64,000 bases of DNA. It comes from an uncultured Bacteroidia bacterium. Lineage in GTDB: Bacteria; Bacteroidota; Bacteroidia; Bacteroidales; F082. The notes below the pieces were generated by a model. That model ran no database searches, was not told the origin of the DNA, and was given only the letters and a program-made list of their open reading frames with translations. The position numbers and the translations under genes were made by a program. Within the stretch, counting starts at the first letter, position 1. Each line of letters begins with the position of its first letter. This document shows, in pieces, positions 1-8,808 of this stretch. The stretch lies in assembly GCA_902785755.1 (NCBI GenBank), contig CACZZO010000001.1, positions 124,001 through 188,000 on the forward strand, read 5' to 3'.

Positions 1-3000
1 GGCAATCCGGGTACTTTCAAGCCAGCTGAAGCTGGATCTTTTACCACAGACGAATACACCGTAACGCTCTCAGAGTTGGATGCAAGCGAGACGTATTACG
101 CCCGCGCTTATGTCACCTACAATAGTGGCACAACCTATTATTTTGGTGAAGCGGTCAGTTTTTCAACGGACAACTTTTTCATAGTCACCGGCAACATCAC
201 CAATGTTACGGGAAGTTCCGCCACGGTAAATTGCACTTTGATGAGTGCAGGCACTGAATCGGTGAGCGAGATAGGCATCTGGTACAGCACCGAAGCCCCT
301 GTTTGGAATGCCACTACCAACGCGGGGGAGTTTACGGCAGCAAGTGGTACCACTGTCGGAACGGAATACAGCGTTAATTTGACCAACCTTACTGGCTTCA
401 ACCAATACGTGCGTGCCTATGCCAAGGTCGCCGTCAACAGCGGTGGCGGCGGCGAAGGCAAGGACGACCCCACCTATAACTATCTCTTCGGCAACCTCTC
501 TACCATCTACACCAACTCGCCCTCGGTGAGTTACAACACATCCGACTACGGTGGCGGCATCTACATGACCAATAGAAAACCCAACACCCCCACCAAGCTC
601 GTCTTCTCAGGCCCCACTGAGCCTAACCCCACTGACCACGGCATCATCAACTACAACTACGCTTCAGAGGTCGGCGGAGGCATCTACATCGATAAATCGG
701 CCTATATGTGGATGAAAGGCCACTGCGAGGTGAACGCCAACCGTGTGCCTGAAGGCAAACGCGGCGGCGGCATCTATTTGGACGGACGTTTGTATGTGGG
801 AGAAGGCAAGGACGATGCAGCCGGCACACACGGTCTCATCGTGAACAAGAACTACGCTATCACTGCTACCGATGCCGACTTCGCCGCCAATTATTCAGCC
901 ATTGCGAATGGAACGGCATCCGCTGCCATATCCGACACCTACAAGAAGGCACTCAACAATGTGTTCCTCACAAGATACGAGAGCGACTTTGTCCTCAACT
1001 GGGATGGTGATCATGCCTCCCATGATGATGATGCAACGGTCATCTCCTTGTTGAGCGACATTTCGGGGAAAGATACGGAAGGCAAGCCTTACACCAACAT
1101 CGGTTTCCATGTGTTGCGCGGCTTCTGCCCTGTGGTGGCCACCTCAGAAGAACCATGGGGATCCTATGTGAACACCTCTGAAAACGACAGTGACAAACCC
1201 ATCTACGAGAGTTGGCTCTACAGTCTCATGGGTAATAATAGCGGAAGTAGTAGCGGAAGTGAAAGCAGTGGCCTTGATGCCAACGGTGCCTTGTTTGAGG
1301 ACACCGACACCTACGTGGCCATCCATGTCAGAAAACACGCGGGTCCGCCCTTCCTGCCCAAGTATATCTACCTTTGGGGCTGCTGGACCTATCCGGCTGT
1401 CAATGAAGACCCGGAAGACCTGAATCCCATGACGAACATCCCGTCCACTACAGCGAACTTCCGCGGCCACTACAAGATTGTCGACAAGACCAACGGCATC
1501 CTCACATGGGAAATCTATAGCGAGGAAGGCCTTTCGTGGTTCTCGTCCTATGTCAATGGCCTGAATGTTTTCGAAAATGGAGATGATGCCCATGATAAAT
1601 ACAATCCTAACAAGAACCCCTACGCCAAGGCCACGCTGATGAACGACCTCGACATGAGCAGCCACATCTGGACTCCTATCGGCTCGGTGACCACCTTCAA
1701 TGCAGGAAACATTGGTAATGAACAAAGCGGAAGCACAGATGGAGCGCTTTTCACTGACGACCCAGAAGACCCCCACCATTTCAAAGGGAGTTTCGACGGC
1801 CAAGGCCACATCATCAGAGGCGTGAACGTGCGCTATGTGACGGGCATCTACAAATACGGCTTGTTCGGCTATTTGGACAAGGGCGCTTCGGTGAAAAACG
1901 TGTTCGTCGACGAATCCAACTTCATCACCGACGACCCAAGTAAGTCCTACACTGTGGGCGGCATTGCCGGCTTGGTGACCGCTTCCGACAGCAAGAACAT
2001 CGTCATCAGCGGTTCGGAGGCCCGTGTCGAGATTGACATCACCTCTGCCCGTAAGGCAACCAGTTATGTGGGCGGCCTTGTGGGTAAAGTGGCAGATGGC
2101 GCAACCGGCGAAGCCGCAAACCACCACACTGTCATCCACTCCTCGATGGCCATGCCAGAGGTCATTGGCGCGGTCAAATACATGGGCGGCCTCGTCGGAT
2201 ACCTCGGCAGCAACGACAGTTTGGTCAACAGCTTCGCTAATCCTTTGTTCCCAGAAGCAAGCTATAACGACACCGTCTGCTTGACAGGTCATTATACTAC
2301 AGGTGAAAATCCGACTTGGGTAGTGGACACCAAAGAAGACATCTACTTCGGTGGTTTGGTGGGCGTGAACAATGGCTTGGTGGAGAACTGCTACAGCCGC
2401 TTGCAAGGCGACGAGCCAAAAAGCAACGTGACAACAAGCCTTAATAATAATAAAAGCATCTTTGGCTGGATAGTGGGCACGAACAACAACAGCAATATCA
2501 AGTATTGCTATGCTGCAAAAGGAAATGAGGCATCGGCAGGCGTACCAGCGAAACCGGGTATTGCCAATGGTGGTGAGTACCAACGCGCAGGTGAAGGAGC
2601 CATTTCGGGCCACGGCACTTATGATTCCACCAATCTCGTCAGTGGCAAGTATGGTTTCAAGCATCGCGACCAGCAAATGTATGACAAGGATGGAACGACC
2701 ATTGATGATAATAAGTACGCAACTACCAGTTATACCAACTATCTCAAGTACAAAACTACCAACGACACGCTGATTGTAGGCGGCCTTACAAATGCCCTCA
2801 ACGCTTGGGTGAAAACCGCTGGCAATGGCTGGAACGCCACAACGGGTACCAACAAGAAAGGCTACGCCACATGGATGCGTTCCATGGCCACCATCATCAA
2901 CGACGACTACCCTGTGCCGATGTTCAGCGAATTCAACGCTGTGGGTTCGGAGGATTCCGTTTACATGCACTACAAGCACGACGTGAACGACCTGCTTAAG

Positions 3001-4842
3001 GCTTATACTGCCATTCCTCCTTCCAAACATCCCACACCGGCCATCTACCTGTATGACACCATCAAGAACGGAAATGAGTTCAAGGCCATCACCCAAACCA
3101 ACATCGGAACAACGAACAACAATGTGATGCTCGCCATCAACGAGGATGTAGGCATTTTGCAAGATGTGAACCTCAGAGCCCGCGTGGGTGTCACCTTCGA
3201 CAACAGTAACCGTAGCCCCCTGCCCGAACTTGGCGGCCAACCTTACGACTGGCACATGTTCAGCTCGGCATTGAACAAGCCGTCTATGGGTTTGAGGTAT
3301 CATACTGTTGATGAAGCCAATGCTGACAATTATCATGTGTGGAAAAACTATGCCAATTACCTCAATAGTGGCATTCCAAACGAGCATTATAACGGGCAGG
3401 TTCCTGGATACGATCGTACGAAGATGGATCCACCTAAAACAAAGTGGTATCAGTCCGACACTGAAGACCTTACATATGGCACTAATGACCCAACCAAAGT
3501 CGGCTATTTCCCCACCAATACGCCCTATGGCACTTGGAGAGATCAAGAAACGGCTGAAGCCGTTGGCGGCTCATTCGACTTCTACATGTATGGAGAGGCC
3601 TATTACCAGCATTGGATCAACTTCAAGCGTAGGGGCGATGCCACTTTCTTCGACCACTGGCGGCAAGACCCAATAGCTAACGGCAACCACCTTAACATTC
3701 CTTACCCGAATGAAACAAATATGGTAAATGGCAGAGGTTATATGATGGGTGTGTCGCAGCGTTCCATGCTCATGGCTGACGGCACATTGAACAATGGTAA
3801 TGTAACCTACAATGCCACCTTTACTGTAGACCCATCGGCCACGGTTTACGATGAATTGGTGCGCGGCACCAACCTCATCGGCAATCCTTACCAGAGCTAT
3901 TTGGACTTTAACTTGTTTGCTGTCGGTGTAAAGGTTGGTGAAACTGTAACTGATGCATCCCCCAACAACGGAAACATTTTGGGCAACACCTATTATGTCT
4001 TTGATGCCGACAATATGGGCTACATTCCTTATACGGCATACGCTTCCGATAATCCTGAAGTTTCTGCTCCACGGTTCATACATCCTCATCAAGGTTTCTT
4101 CGTGAAAATTGGTGATTCTAACAAAGATTTGCAGTTCCGGAATAATATGAGAGTGGCAGGCAACATGATGTCAACCTTCAGGGACCAGAATCTGAATTAT
4201 CCTTTGGTGAACTTGCTCTGCTACAATTCCGAAGGCAAGCGCGATGTGACCACGGTGGAAATCAATCGTCCCGATGTGGGTGGTGGTTTCAAGCTGAAAG
4301 GAATGCTCAACGGCAAGATGCTCATTTATGCCCGTTGGGACAACAAAGACTACCAGACGGCCTTCACGCCCGTAGGTATCAGGGAAGTGCCTGTGCGTTT
4401 TGAGGTCACGGAAGACGATGTGTTCACCATGCGCTGGAGTACACTTCACGGCGACTTCCACTATCTGCACCTCATCGACAACATGACAGGCAGCGACATC
4501 GACATGCTTCGCGCTACCGAGTACCACTTCGAGGGAAAGACGACCGACTACAAGTCACGTTTCAAGTTGGTGTTTGAGGTCACGGGTCTTGAGGAGGAGG
4601 ACGACAACGAGGATGACAACGGCTCGACAATCAACTTCGCCTTCCGCATGGGCGATGAAATCATTGTCAACGGCGAAGGCTACTTTGAGCTGTTCGACGT
4701 GCAAGGCCGCAGGCTTACGGCGAAACACCTTGCAGGTTCGCAAAGCAGTGTGAGCCTGCCCAATGTGGCCGCAGGCGTCTACCTGCTGAGGCTGACAGGC
4801 GACAAGCAAGTGAAAACACAGAAAATGGTCATCAGTTATTAA
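1..4842 (+). CDS. Giant T9SS-secreted surface protein (5' end outside window)
   Basis: The frame is open from the first base, so the gene starts upstream; about 1613 codons are visible. The N-terminal visible part carries fibronectin-III-like strands of the YYARAYVTYNSG type. Next come glycine-rich segments with repeated GGGIY motifs, as in right-handed beta-helix proteins. At least four GLUG-like repeats follow (VGGIAGLV, VGGLVGKV, MGGLVGYL, FGGLVGVN). The last ~75 residues form a type A sorting domain of the Por secretion system (YFELFDVQGRRL, AAGVYLLRL, ending KMVISY), which directs outer-membrane export and surface anchoring. A low-complexity GSSSGSESSG linker separates two regions. No enzymatic motif was recognised, so adhesion or structure is the best guess. 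The stop codon overlaps the upstream ATG of the next frame, which suggests co-transcription with the small downstream gene. Confidence 0.85.
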   Translation, partial: GNPGTFKPAEAGSFTTDEYTVTLSELDASETYYARAYVTYNSGTTYYFGEAVSFSTDNFFIVTGNITNVTGSSATVNCTLMSAGTESVSEIGIWYSTEAPVWNATTNAGEFTAASGTTVGTEYSVNLTNLTGFNQYVRAYAKVAVNSGGGGEGKDDPTYNYLFGNLSTIYTNSPSVSYNTSDYGGGIYMTNRKPNTPTKLVFSGPTEPNPTDHGIINYNYASEVGGGIYIDKSAYMWMKGHCEVNANRVPEGKRGGGIYLDGRLYVGEGKDDAAGTHGLIVNKNYAITATDADFAANYSAIANGTASAAISDTYKKALNNVFLTRYESDFVLNWDGDHASHDDDATVISLLSDISGKDTEGKPYTNIGFHVLRGFCPVVATSEEPWGSYVNTSENDSDKPIYESWLYSLMGNNSGSSSGSESSGLDANGALFEDTDTYVAIHVRKHAGPPFLPKYIYLWGCWTYPAVNEDPEDLNPMTNIPSTTANFRGHYKIVDKTNGILTWEIYSEEGLSWFSSYVNGLNVFENGDDAHDKYNPNKNPYAKATLMNDLDMSSHIWTPIGSVTTFNAGNIGNEQSGSTDGALFTDDPEDPHHFKGSFDGQGHIIRGVNVRYVTGIYKYGLFGYLDKGASVKNVFVDESNFITDDPSKSYTVGGIAGLVTASDSKNIVISGSEARVEIDITSARKATSYVGGLVGKVADGATGEAANHHTVIHSSMAMPEVIGAVKYMGGLVGYLGSNDSLVNSFANPLFPEASYNDTVCLTGHYTTGENPTWVVDTKEDIYFGGLVGVNNGLVENCYSRLQGDEPKSNVTTSLNNNKSIFGWIVGTNNNSNIKYCYAAKGNEASAGVPAKPGIANGGEYQRAGEGAISGHGTYDSTNLVSGKYGFKHRDQQMYDKDGTTIDDNKYATTSYTNYLKYKTTNDTLIVGGLTNALNAWVKTAGNGWNATTGTNKKGYATWMRSMATIINDDYPVPMFSEFNAVGSEDSVYMHYKHDVNDLLKAYTAIPPSKHPTPAIYLYDTIKNGNEFKAITQTNIGTTNNNVMLAINEDVGILQDVNLRARVGVTFDNSNRSPLPELGGQPYDWHMFSSALNKPSMGLRYHTVDEANADNYHVWKNYANYLNSGIPNEHYNGQVPGYDRTKMDPPKTKWYQSDTEDLTYGTNDPTKVGYFPTNTPYGTWRDQETAEAVGGSFDFYMYGEAYYQHWINFKRRGDATFFDHWRQDPIANGNHLNIPYPNETNMVNGRGYMMGVSQRSMLMADGTLNNGNVTYNATFTVDPSATVYDELVRGTNLIGNPYQSYLDFNLFAVGVKVGETVTDASPNNGNILGNTYYVFDADNMGYIPYTAYASDNPEVSAPRFIHPHQGFFVKIGDSNKDLQFRNNMRVAGNMMSTFRDQNLNYPLVNLLCYNSEGKRDVTTVEINRPDVGGGFKLKGMLNGKMLIYARWDNKDYQTAFTPVGIREVPVRFEVTEDDVFTMRWSTLHGDFHYLHLIDNMTGSDIDMLRATEYHFEGKTTDYKSRFKLVFEVTGLEEEDDNEDDNGSTINFAFRMGDEIIVNGEGYFELFDVQGRRLTAKHLAGSQSSVSLPNVAAGVYLLRLTGDKQVKTQKMVISY

Positions 4843-4859
4843 TGAAAGGAGAGAGAAAG

Positions 4860-5120
4860 ATGAAAAAGAAATCCATCATCATTATCGCTGCTCTGATGCT
4901 TATGTTGGGCGGTAGTGCCAAGGCGCAGATTTTCATCATGAATGATGAGGAGTATACCAACGAGCGCGTAAAAGGACAAGTCGGCGGAGGCTTGCCTTTC
5001 GTGCCCGTACAAGATGTCACTACCGACCAGTACGCTCCCTTGGGTGGCGGAACGCTCCTTCTCGGCTTGCTTGGCGGTGCCTACCTTCTCGGCCAACGCC
5101 GAAGGAAAGGTGACGAGTAA
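4860..5120 (+). CDS. Small secreted protein with C-terminal PLGGG/membrane/basic tail
   Basis: This 86-residue protein has an N-terminal signal peptide (MKKKSIIIIAALMLM... ending around AKAQ). A short polar middle follows, then a tripartite C-terminus: Y-A-P-L-G-G-G, a ~15-residue hydrophobic stretch (LLLGLLGGAYLLG) and a basic end (QRRRKGDE). That layout resembles sorting or retention tails of the PEP-CTERM/LPXTG style, but no known tag is an exact match. The start is taken at the second ATG because an AAAGGAGAG purine run sits just upstream and the signal peptide begins there; an in-frame ATG six codons earlier overlaps the previous stop. It follows the giant T9SS protein in the same operon and is closed by a strong terminator. 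It may be an accessory of that surface protein, but its function is unknown. Confidence 0.75.
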   Translation: MKKKSIIIIAALMLMLGGSAKAQIFIMNDEEYTNERVKGQVGGGLPFVPVQDVTTDQYAPLGGGTLLLGLLGGAYLLGQRRRKGDE

Positions 5121-5146
5121 GCCGCTTCGGGCCTACTGAAACAGAA

Positions 5147-5192
5147 CCGCCCCGCTTCGTCCTTTTGGATGAGGCGGGGCGGGGTGTTTTTT
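5147..5192 (+). terminator. Rho-independent terminator after the surface-protein operon
   Basis: A 16-bp stem (CCGCCCCGCTTCGTCC with its complement, two G-U pairs) closes on a TTTT loop. A GGTG spacer and a six-T run follow. Confidence 0.9.
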
Positions 5193-5203
5193 GGGGATTT
5201 TCA

Positions 5204-5830
5204 TCAATACTTTCCCCAGTCAAGTTCCCTCACTTTCTGAGAAATGAATGACTTGATGTCCTTCCAATCAGCTTTGATGAACATGGGTGGACATTCTTTG
5301 TTTTCCGCATCCTCAAAATAGGTCAAGGCCATTCTTGTCCTGAACATTGAATAGTTGGGGTATTTTTGCGCATAAAATCCAAGAATTTCTTCGAGCGAGA
5401 AGTGTTGCAAAAGGAAATACATGTCGATGAAATCCTTTCGCGAGCCTCTGTTCTGGATGGCGTAGGTCTTCATTGCGGCAATGTCTTTCGTCGAAGCCAA
5501 CCTTATGCCGTCTTCTACAATGGCCTCATCAATCCACGGATACCTCGAGTAATTGACGAAATCCACCTTGATACCGTCAACGATGAACGATTTGATGTAT
5601 TTGGAGGTCATTTTGCCTGGCACTTGTCCAAAACCCTCCAATATGTCAAGTAAAGCTGCATCATTGTCGGGAACCACACCGAAAACATCCAAGTCCACCG
5701 ACGAGCGATGTCCGTATTGCAATGCCAAGGCCGTGCCACCCACCAGACGGCAATCCTTCAAATAGGGTTCTGCCATCAGGTACCTTAAGAGTTCCAAAGT
5801 GTGGGACTCGATTGTGCGAAACGATAACAT
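5204..5830 (-). CDS. AbiEii/AbiGii-family nucleotidyltransferase toxin
   Basis: This 208-residue protein has the minimal nucleotidyltransferase signature: GGTALALQ at residues 31-38 followed by DLD at 46-48, the metal-binding acidic pair. Such proteins form the toxin half of AbiE and MenAT systems; characterised members add nucleotides to RNA, in the MenT case to tRNA acceptor ends. The start overlaps the end of the preceding gene by 46 bases, a tight coupling typical of toxin/antitoxin pairs. It lies last in a three-gene minus-strand series after tyrS and the putative antitoxin. The substrate here is not known. It could instead be a harmless housekeeping nucleotidyltransferase, but length, motif and partner all fit AbiEii. 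Confidence 0.8.
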   Translation of the reverse strand: MLSFRTIESHTLELLRYLMAEPYLKDCRLVGGTALALQYGHRSSVDLDVFGVVPDNDAALLDILEGFGQVPGKMTSKYIKSFIVDGIKVDFVNYSRYPWIDEAIVEDGIRLASTKDIAAMKTYAIQNRGSRKDFIDMYFLLQHFSLEEILGFYAQKYPNYSMFRTRMALTYFEDAENKECPPMFIKADWKDIKSFISQKVRELDWGKY

Positions 5831-6090
5831 CTGAAATCCTCCTTTTTAGCACCTGAAATGAAACATAGAAATGAGCGTGCCATTGGATTCAATGTTCTGA
5901 AATTCAGTGCGTATGAAACGATTTTGTCTACACCGTAATACTTTTCGATGATATTCCAATCGCTCATCTGACCATATTCCAGCACCCTTTGGATAAGCCA
6001 TGCGGCGTTCTTGTCGATGTCGAACCGGGCCGTATCGAAGTCCCAAAACAAGTATGGGTTTAGTCCGTGCAACTTATCCGTGTTTTCCAT
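5785..6090 (-). CDS. Putative antitoxin partner of the AbiEii-type toxin
   Basis: This 101-residue protein has the pattern N-P-Y-L-F-W-D-F-D followed by D-x-x-K-N-A-A-W-L-I-x-R-V-L-E-Y-G. The pattern is familiar from small proteins (DUF6922-like) that precede AbiEii nucleotidyltransferases in Bacteroidota. It starts two bases after the tyrS stop codon and its 3' end overlaps the toxin start by 46 bases. The role as antitoxin is inferred from position and size, not from a characterised relative. There is no DNA-binding helix-turn-helix, unlike the AbiEi antitoxins of Firmicutes. No separate promoter is visible, so expression probably depends on the tyrS promoter. Confidence 0.65.
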   Translation of the reverse strand: MENTDKLHGLNPYLFWDFDTARFDIDKNAAWLIQRVLEYGQMSDWNIIEKYYGVDKIVSYALNFRTLNPMARSFLCFISGAKKEDFRCYRFAQSSPTLWNS

Positions 6091-6092
6091 AG

Positions 6093-7391
6093 TTATTCGA
6101 CTACAACGAGGTAATAATTCTTCTTACCCTTTTGAACGAGGATGTACTTGCCGTCAATCAGGTCGTCGAGGCTCATCACCTTTTCCAAAGTGACCTTTTC
6201 CTTGTTCACGCTCACGCCGTTGGCTTGGGTCATCTTACGGGCCTCGTTCTTCGAGGGGAAAATCTGCGTGTTCACGGCCATGAAGTCAACGATGGGGAGG
6301 CCGGCTTCGAGGTCAGTGCGCGAAACGTGTTCTTGGGGAACGCCGTCGAAAACATCGAGGAAAGTCTCTTCGTCTAATTTCTCCAAAGCATCCTTGGTGG
6401 CTTTGCCGAAGAGGATGTTGGATGCTTCGATGGCGGCATCCAAGGCTTCCTGCGAGTGTACCATCACGGTGACTTCTTGGGCCAAACGCTTTTGCAGCAC
6501 ACGCATTCCAGGGTCTTTCTTGTGTTCCTCGATGAGGGCATCGATGACATCTTTTTCCAATGAGGTGAAAATCTTGATGTAACGCTCCGCGTCCTCGTCG
6601 CTCACATTGAGCCAGAACTGGTAGAACTTGTAGGGCGTGGTGCGTTTCGGGTCGAGCCAGATGTTGCCGCTCTCGGTCTTGCCGAACTTCTTGCCGTCGG
6701 CCTTGGTGATGAGCGGACAGGTGAGGGCGAAAGCCTCGTTCTCGAAGCCCAAAGTTCTGCGAATCAGTTCCGTGCCCGTGGTGATGTTGCCCCATTGGTC
6801 GTTGCCGCCGAGTTGCAGCTTGCAGTTCTTGTGCTGGTAGAGCCAGAGGAAGTCGTAGCCTTGCAGCAGTTGGTAGGTGAATTCGGTGAAGCTCAGTCCG
6901 TCGCGGGCGGTGCCGTTGAGGCGTTGCTGCACGCTGTCCTTGGCCATCATATAGTTGACGGTGATGTGCTTGCCCACCTCGCGGGCGAAGTCGAGGAAGG
7001 TGAAGTCCTTCATCCAGTCGTAGTTGTTCACCATTTCGGCGGCATTCGGCTCCTTCGACTCGAAGTCGAGGAACTTGGCCACTTGCCTTTTGATGCACTC
7101 TTGGTTGTGGCGCAAGGTCTCTTCGTTGAGCAAGTTACGCTCTTGGCTCTTGCCCGAAGGGTCGCCAATCATGCCTGTGGCACCGCCCACGAGGATGATG
7201 GGCTTGTGGCCGCAGCGTTGCAGGTGGCGGAGCATCATTATGCCGCATAAGTGACCGATATGCAGTGAGTCGGCGGTCGGGTCGGTGCCGAGGTAGGCCG
7301 TCACCATTTCTTTCTGGAGGAGTTCTTCCGTTCCTGGCATCATCTGTGCCAACATTCCGCGCCAGCGGAGTTCTTCAACAAAATTCTTCAT
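6093..7391 (-). CDS. tyrS: Tyrosyl-tRNA synthetase
   Basis: This 432-residue class I aminoacyl-tRNA synthetase attaches tyrosine to tRNA-Tyr. The HIGH motif is intact ([14 protein letters not shown] at 44-47), and the KMSKS-equivalent loop reads [10 protein letters not shown] near residue 235, the form usual in bacterial TyrS. The C-terminal S4-like RNA-binding domain follows ([13 protein letters not shown], ending YLVVVE). Length is normal. A -7 promoter element lies ~45 bases upstream. The gene heads a three-gene minus-strand series in which the toxin and antitoxin genes follow after only two bases. Confidence 0.97.
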   Translation of the reverse strand: MKNFVEELRWRGMLAQMMPGTEELLQKEMVTAYLGTDPTADSLHIGHLCGIMMLRHLQRCGHKPIILVGGATGMIGDPSGKSQERNLLNEETLRHNQECIKRQVAKFLDFESKEPNAAEMVNNYDWMKDFTFLDFAREVGKHITVNYMMAKDSVQQRLNGTARDGLSFTEFTYQLLQGYDFLWLYQHKNCKLQLGGNDQWGNITTGTELIRRTLGFENEAFALTCPLITKADGKKFGKTESGNIWLDPKRTTPYKFYQFWLNVSDEDAERYIKIFTSLEKDVIDALIEEHKKDPGMRVLQKRLAQEVTVMVHSQEALDAAIEASNILFGKATKDALEKLDEETFLDVFDGVPQEHVSRTDLEAGLPIVDFMAVNTQIFPSKNEARKMTQANGVSVNKEKVTLEKVMSLDDLIDGKYILVQKGKKNYYLVVVE

Positions 7392-7401
7392 TGTCTGCTA
7401 T

Positions 7402-7422
7402 GGTTATTGAGCTTGTCGAAAT
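7402..7422. repeat. Dispersed TTCGACAAGCTCA-type repeat, intergenic copy
   Basis: The core TGAGCTTGTCGAA lies between tyrS and its promoter, so it is in the tyrS 5' leader. Related copies occur inside two coding sequences of this window (in the DUF1846 gene and in the T9SS gene near 41.4 kb). Confidence 0.55.
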
Positions 7423-7434
7423 AATATTTTGGGC

Positions 7435-7443
7435 GCAAATTTA
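7435..7443 (-). promoter_or_regulatory. Promoter -7 element for tyrS
   Basis: On the minus strand TAAATTTGC matches the Bacteroidota -7 consensus TAnnTTTG, ~45 bases upstream of the tyrS ATG. Confidence 0.7.
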
Positions 7444-7483
7444 CGAAGATTTTGGGCTTTTTTTGGAATAGACCAAAAAAACA

Positions 7484-7514
7484 TTGTGCTTTTTCAGGAT
7501 TTATGTAATTTTGC
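7484..7514 (+). promoter_or_regulatory. Promoter for the DUF4143 ATPase gene
   Basis: TTG (-33 element) is followed after 19 bases by TAATTTTGC (-7 element), the standard Bacteroidota arrangement. The predicted start leaves a leader of ~30 bases. Confidence 0.7.
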
Positions 7515-7551
7515 AGTTGTATTAAAAATTTGCATAAAGTAACGTATAAAT

Positions 7552-8706
7552 ATGATTTATAGAGATTTAAAGGATACAATATTGGAAAATTACAAGTATT
7601 TTCCAGTCATTACTTTGACAGGACCAAGGCAGTCGGGCAAAACTACCCTTATTCGAGAGGTGTTTAAGGATTTGTCCTATTATTCGATGGAAAACATTGA
7701 CAACCAAGATTTTGCGTACAATGATCCAATTGGTTTCCTGAATCAAGACCATCAAGGGATGATATTGGATGAGGTGCAGAACACGCCACATCTGATGTCG
7801 TATATTCAGGGAATCGTTGACGAGCATCCCGAAAGGAGATTTATTCTTTCGGGTAGTGCCCAATTCAGTTTGATGAACAGCATAACCCAGTCTTTGGCGG
7901 GAAGGAGTGCGGTTTTGGAACTTCTGCCCCTTTCGCTCAACGAAATAAAAGATTCATTGCCAAATCAGAGTGCCGATAGCCTCATTTTCAACGGCTTCTA
8001 TCCCGCTATCCATGCTGGAAAAAATGTGTCAAAACTGTTTTACCCAGCCTACACGAAGACCTATTTGGAAAGGGATGTAAGGCAGTTGCTGCAAATCAAG
8101 GACATGAGAGCCTTTCAAGTTTTTTTGAGGCTTTGCGCAGGCCGTATAGGTAGTTTGTTCAATAGTTCGGAATTATCGAATGAGGTTGGAGTGGCTGTCA
8201 ACACCATCAAATCGTGGTTGTCGTTGTTGCAGGCATCATACATCGTGACCCTATTGCCACCTTATTTTGAAAACTCGAGAAAACGCCTGACCAAAACACC
8301 AAAACTCTATTTCTACGATACAGGATTGGCAGCCTATTTGTTAAGTATCGAAAACGAACAGCAACTCGCTCATGACAAAATGAGAGGGCATCTGTTTGAG
8401 AATATGGTAGTTATGGAGTTTGTGAAAAATGCTTACAACAACGGGAAAAGTGGCAATTTAACGTTTTACCGAGACAGCAACGGCAATGAAATCGACCTGC
8501 TTGTGGCCAAAGGCGGAAGTTACACCGCAATTGAAATCAAGTCGGCACAAACCTACAATAGCGAGTTTGAGAAAGGGCTGAAATCTGCGACACCCGAATT
8601 GGAATCCAAGATTGCGGAAAAAGCAATCATCTATGCTGGTGACTATGAAAACACAGCAGCCAAAATAAAACTGTTGAATTTCAAGAATATGCAAAACTTG
8701 ATGTAA
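7552..8706 (+). CDS. AAA-type ATPase with C-terminal DUF4143
   Basis: This 384-residue protein belongs to the large prokaryotic AAA_14/DUF4143 family. A Walker A motif (GPRQSGKT, residues 24-31) and a Walker B motif (ILDEVQ, near 71-76) are followed by a sensor-like SGSAQFSLM segment. A winged-helix region comes next (VAVNTIKSWLSLL), then DUF4143 with the nuclease-like ending EIDLLVAKGGSYTAIEIKS. The family is abundant and often strain-variable in Bacteroidota, and its biochemical role is not established. The C-terminal E-x-D...E-I-K pattern resembles a PD-(D/E)XK core. The gene stands alone with its own promoter. Confidence 0.9.
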   Translation: MIYRDLKDTILENYKYFPVITLTGPRQSGKTTLIREVFKDLSYYSMENIDNQDFAYNDPIGFLNQDHQGMILDEVQNTPHLMSYIQGIVDEHPERRFILSGSAQFSLMNSITQSLAGRSAVLELLPLSLNEIKDSLPNQSADSLIFNGFYPAIHAGKNVSKLFYPAYTKTYLERDVRQLLQIKDMRAFQVFLRLCAGRIGSLFNSSELSNEVGVAVNTIKSWLSLLQASYIVTLLPPYFENSRKRLTKTPKLYFYDTGLAAYLLSIENEQQLAHDKMRGHLFENMVVMEFVKNAYNNGKSGNLTFYRDSNGNEIDLLVAKGGSYTAIEIKSAQTYNSEFEKGLKSATPELESKIAEKAIIYAGDYENTAAKIKLLNFKNMQNLM

Positions 8707-8755
8707 TGCAACAAAAATAAACCACTTATTTTTTCCATACCTCACAAATTTTTCG

Positions 8756-8764
8756 CAACTTTGC
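8756..8764 (+). promoter_or_regulatory. Promoter -7 element for glyA
   Basis: CAACTTTGC gives a TTTG core at the usual distance; the first two bases depart from the consensus and no clear -33 element is seen. The A-rich leader to glyA is ~40 bases. Confidence 0.45.
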
Positions 8765-8808
8765 AGCCAAAACGATTAAACAATTAAACAGTCAACAATT
8801 CAACAAAT

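Noticed and set aside
1144..3546. An 800-codon open frame on the minus strand inside the giant T9SS gene
   Set aside because: Its translation is an unstructured mix rich in V, H and I, mirrors the sense codon bias, and lacks a promoter or ribosome-binding site. The sense protein has recognisable domains, so this is a compositional shadow.
7552..8706. DUF4143 ATPase as part of a defence operon
   Set aside because: It is monocistronic between tyrS and glyA with no partner gene; a defence role would be speculation.
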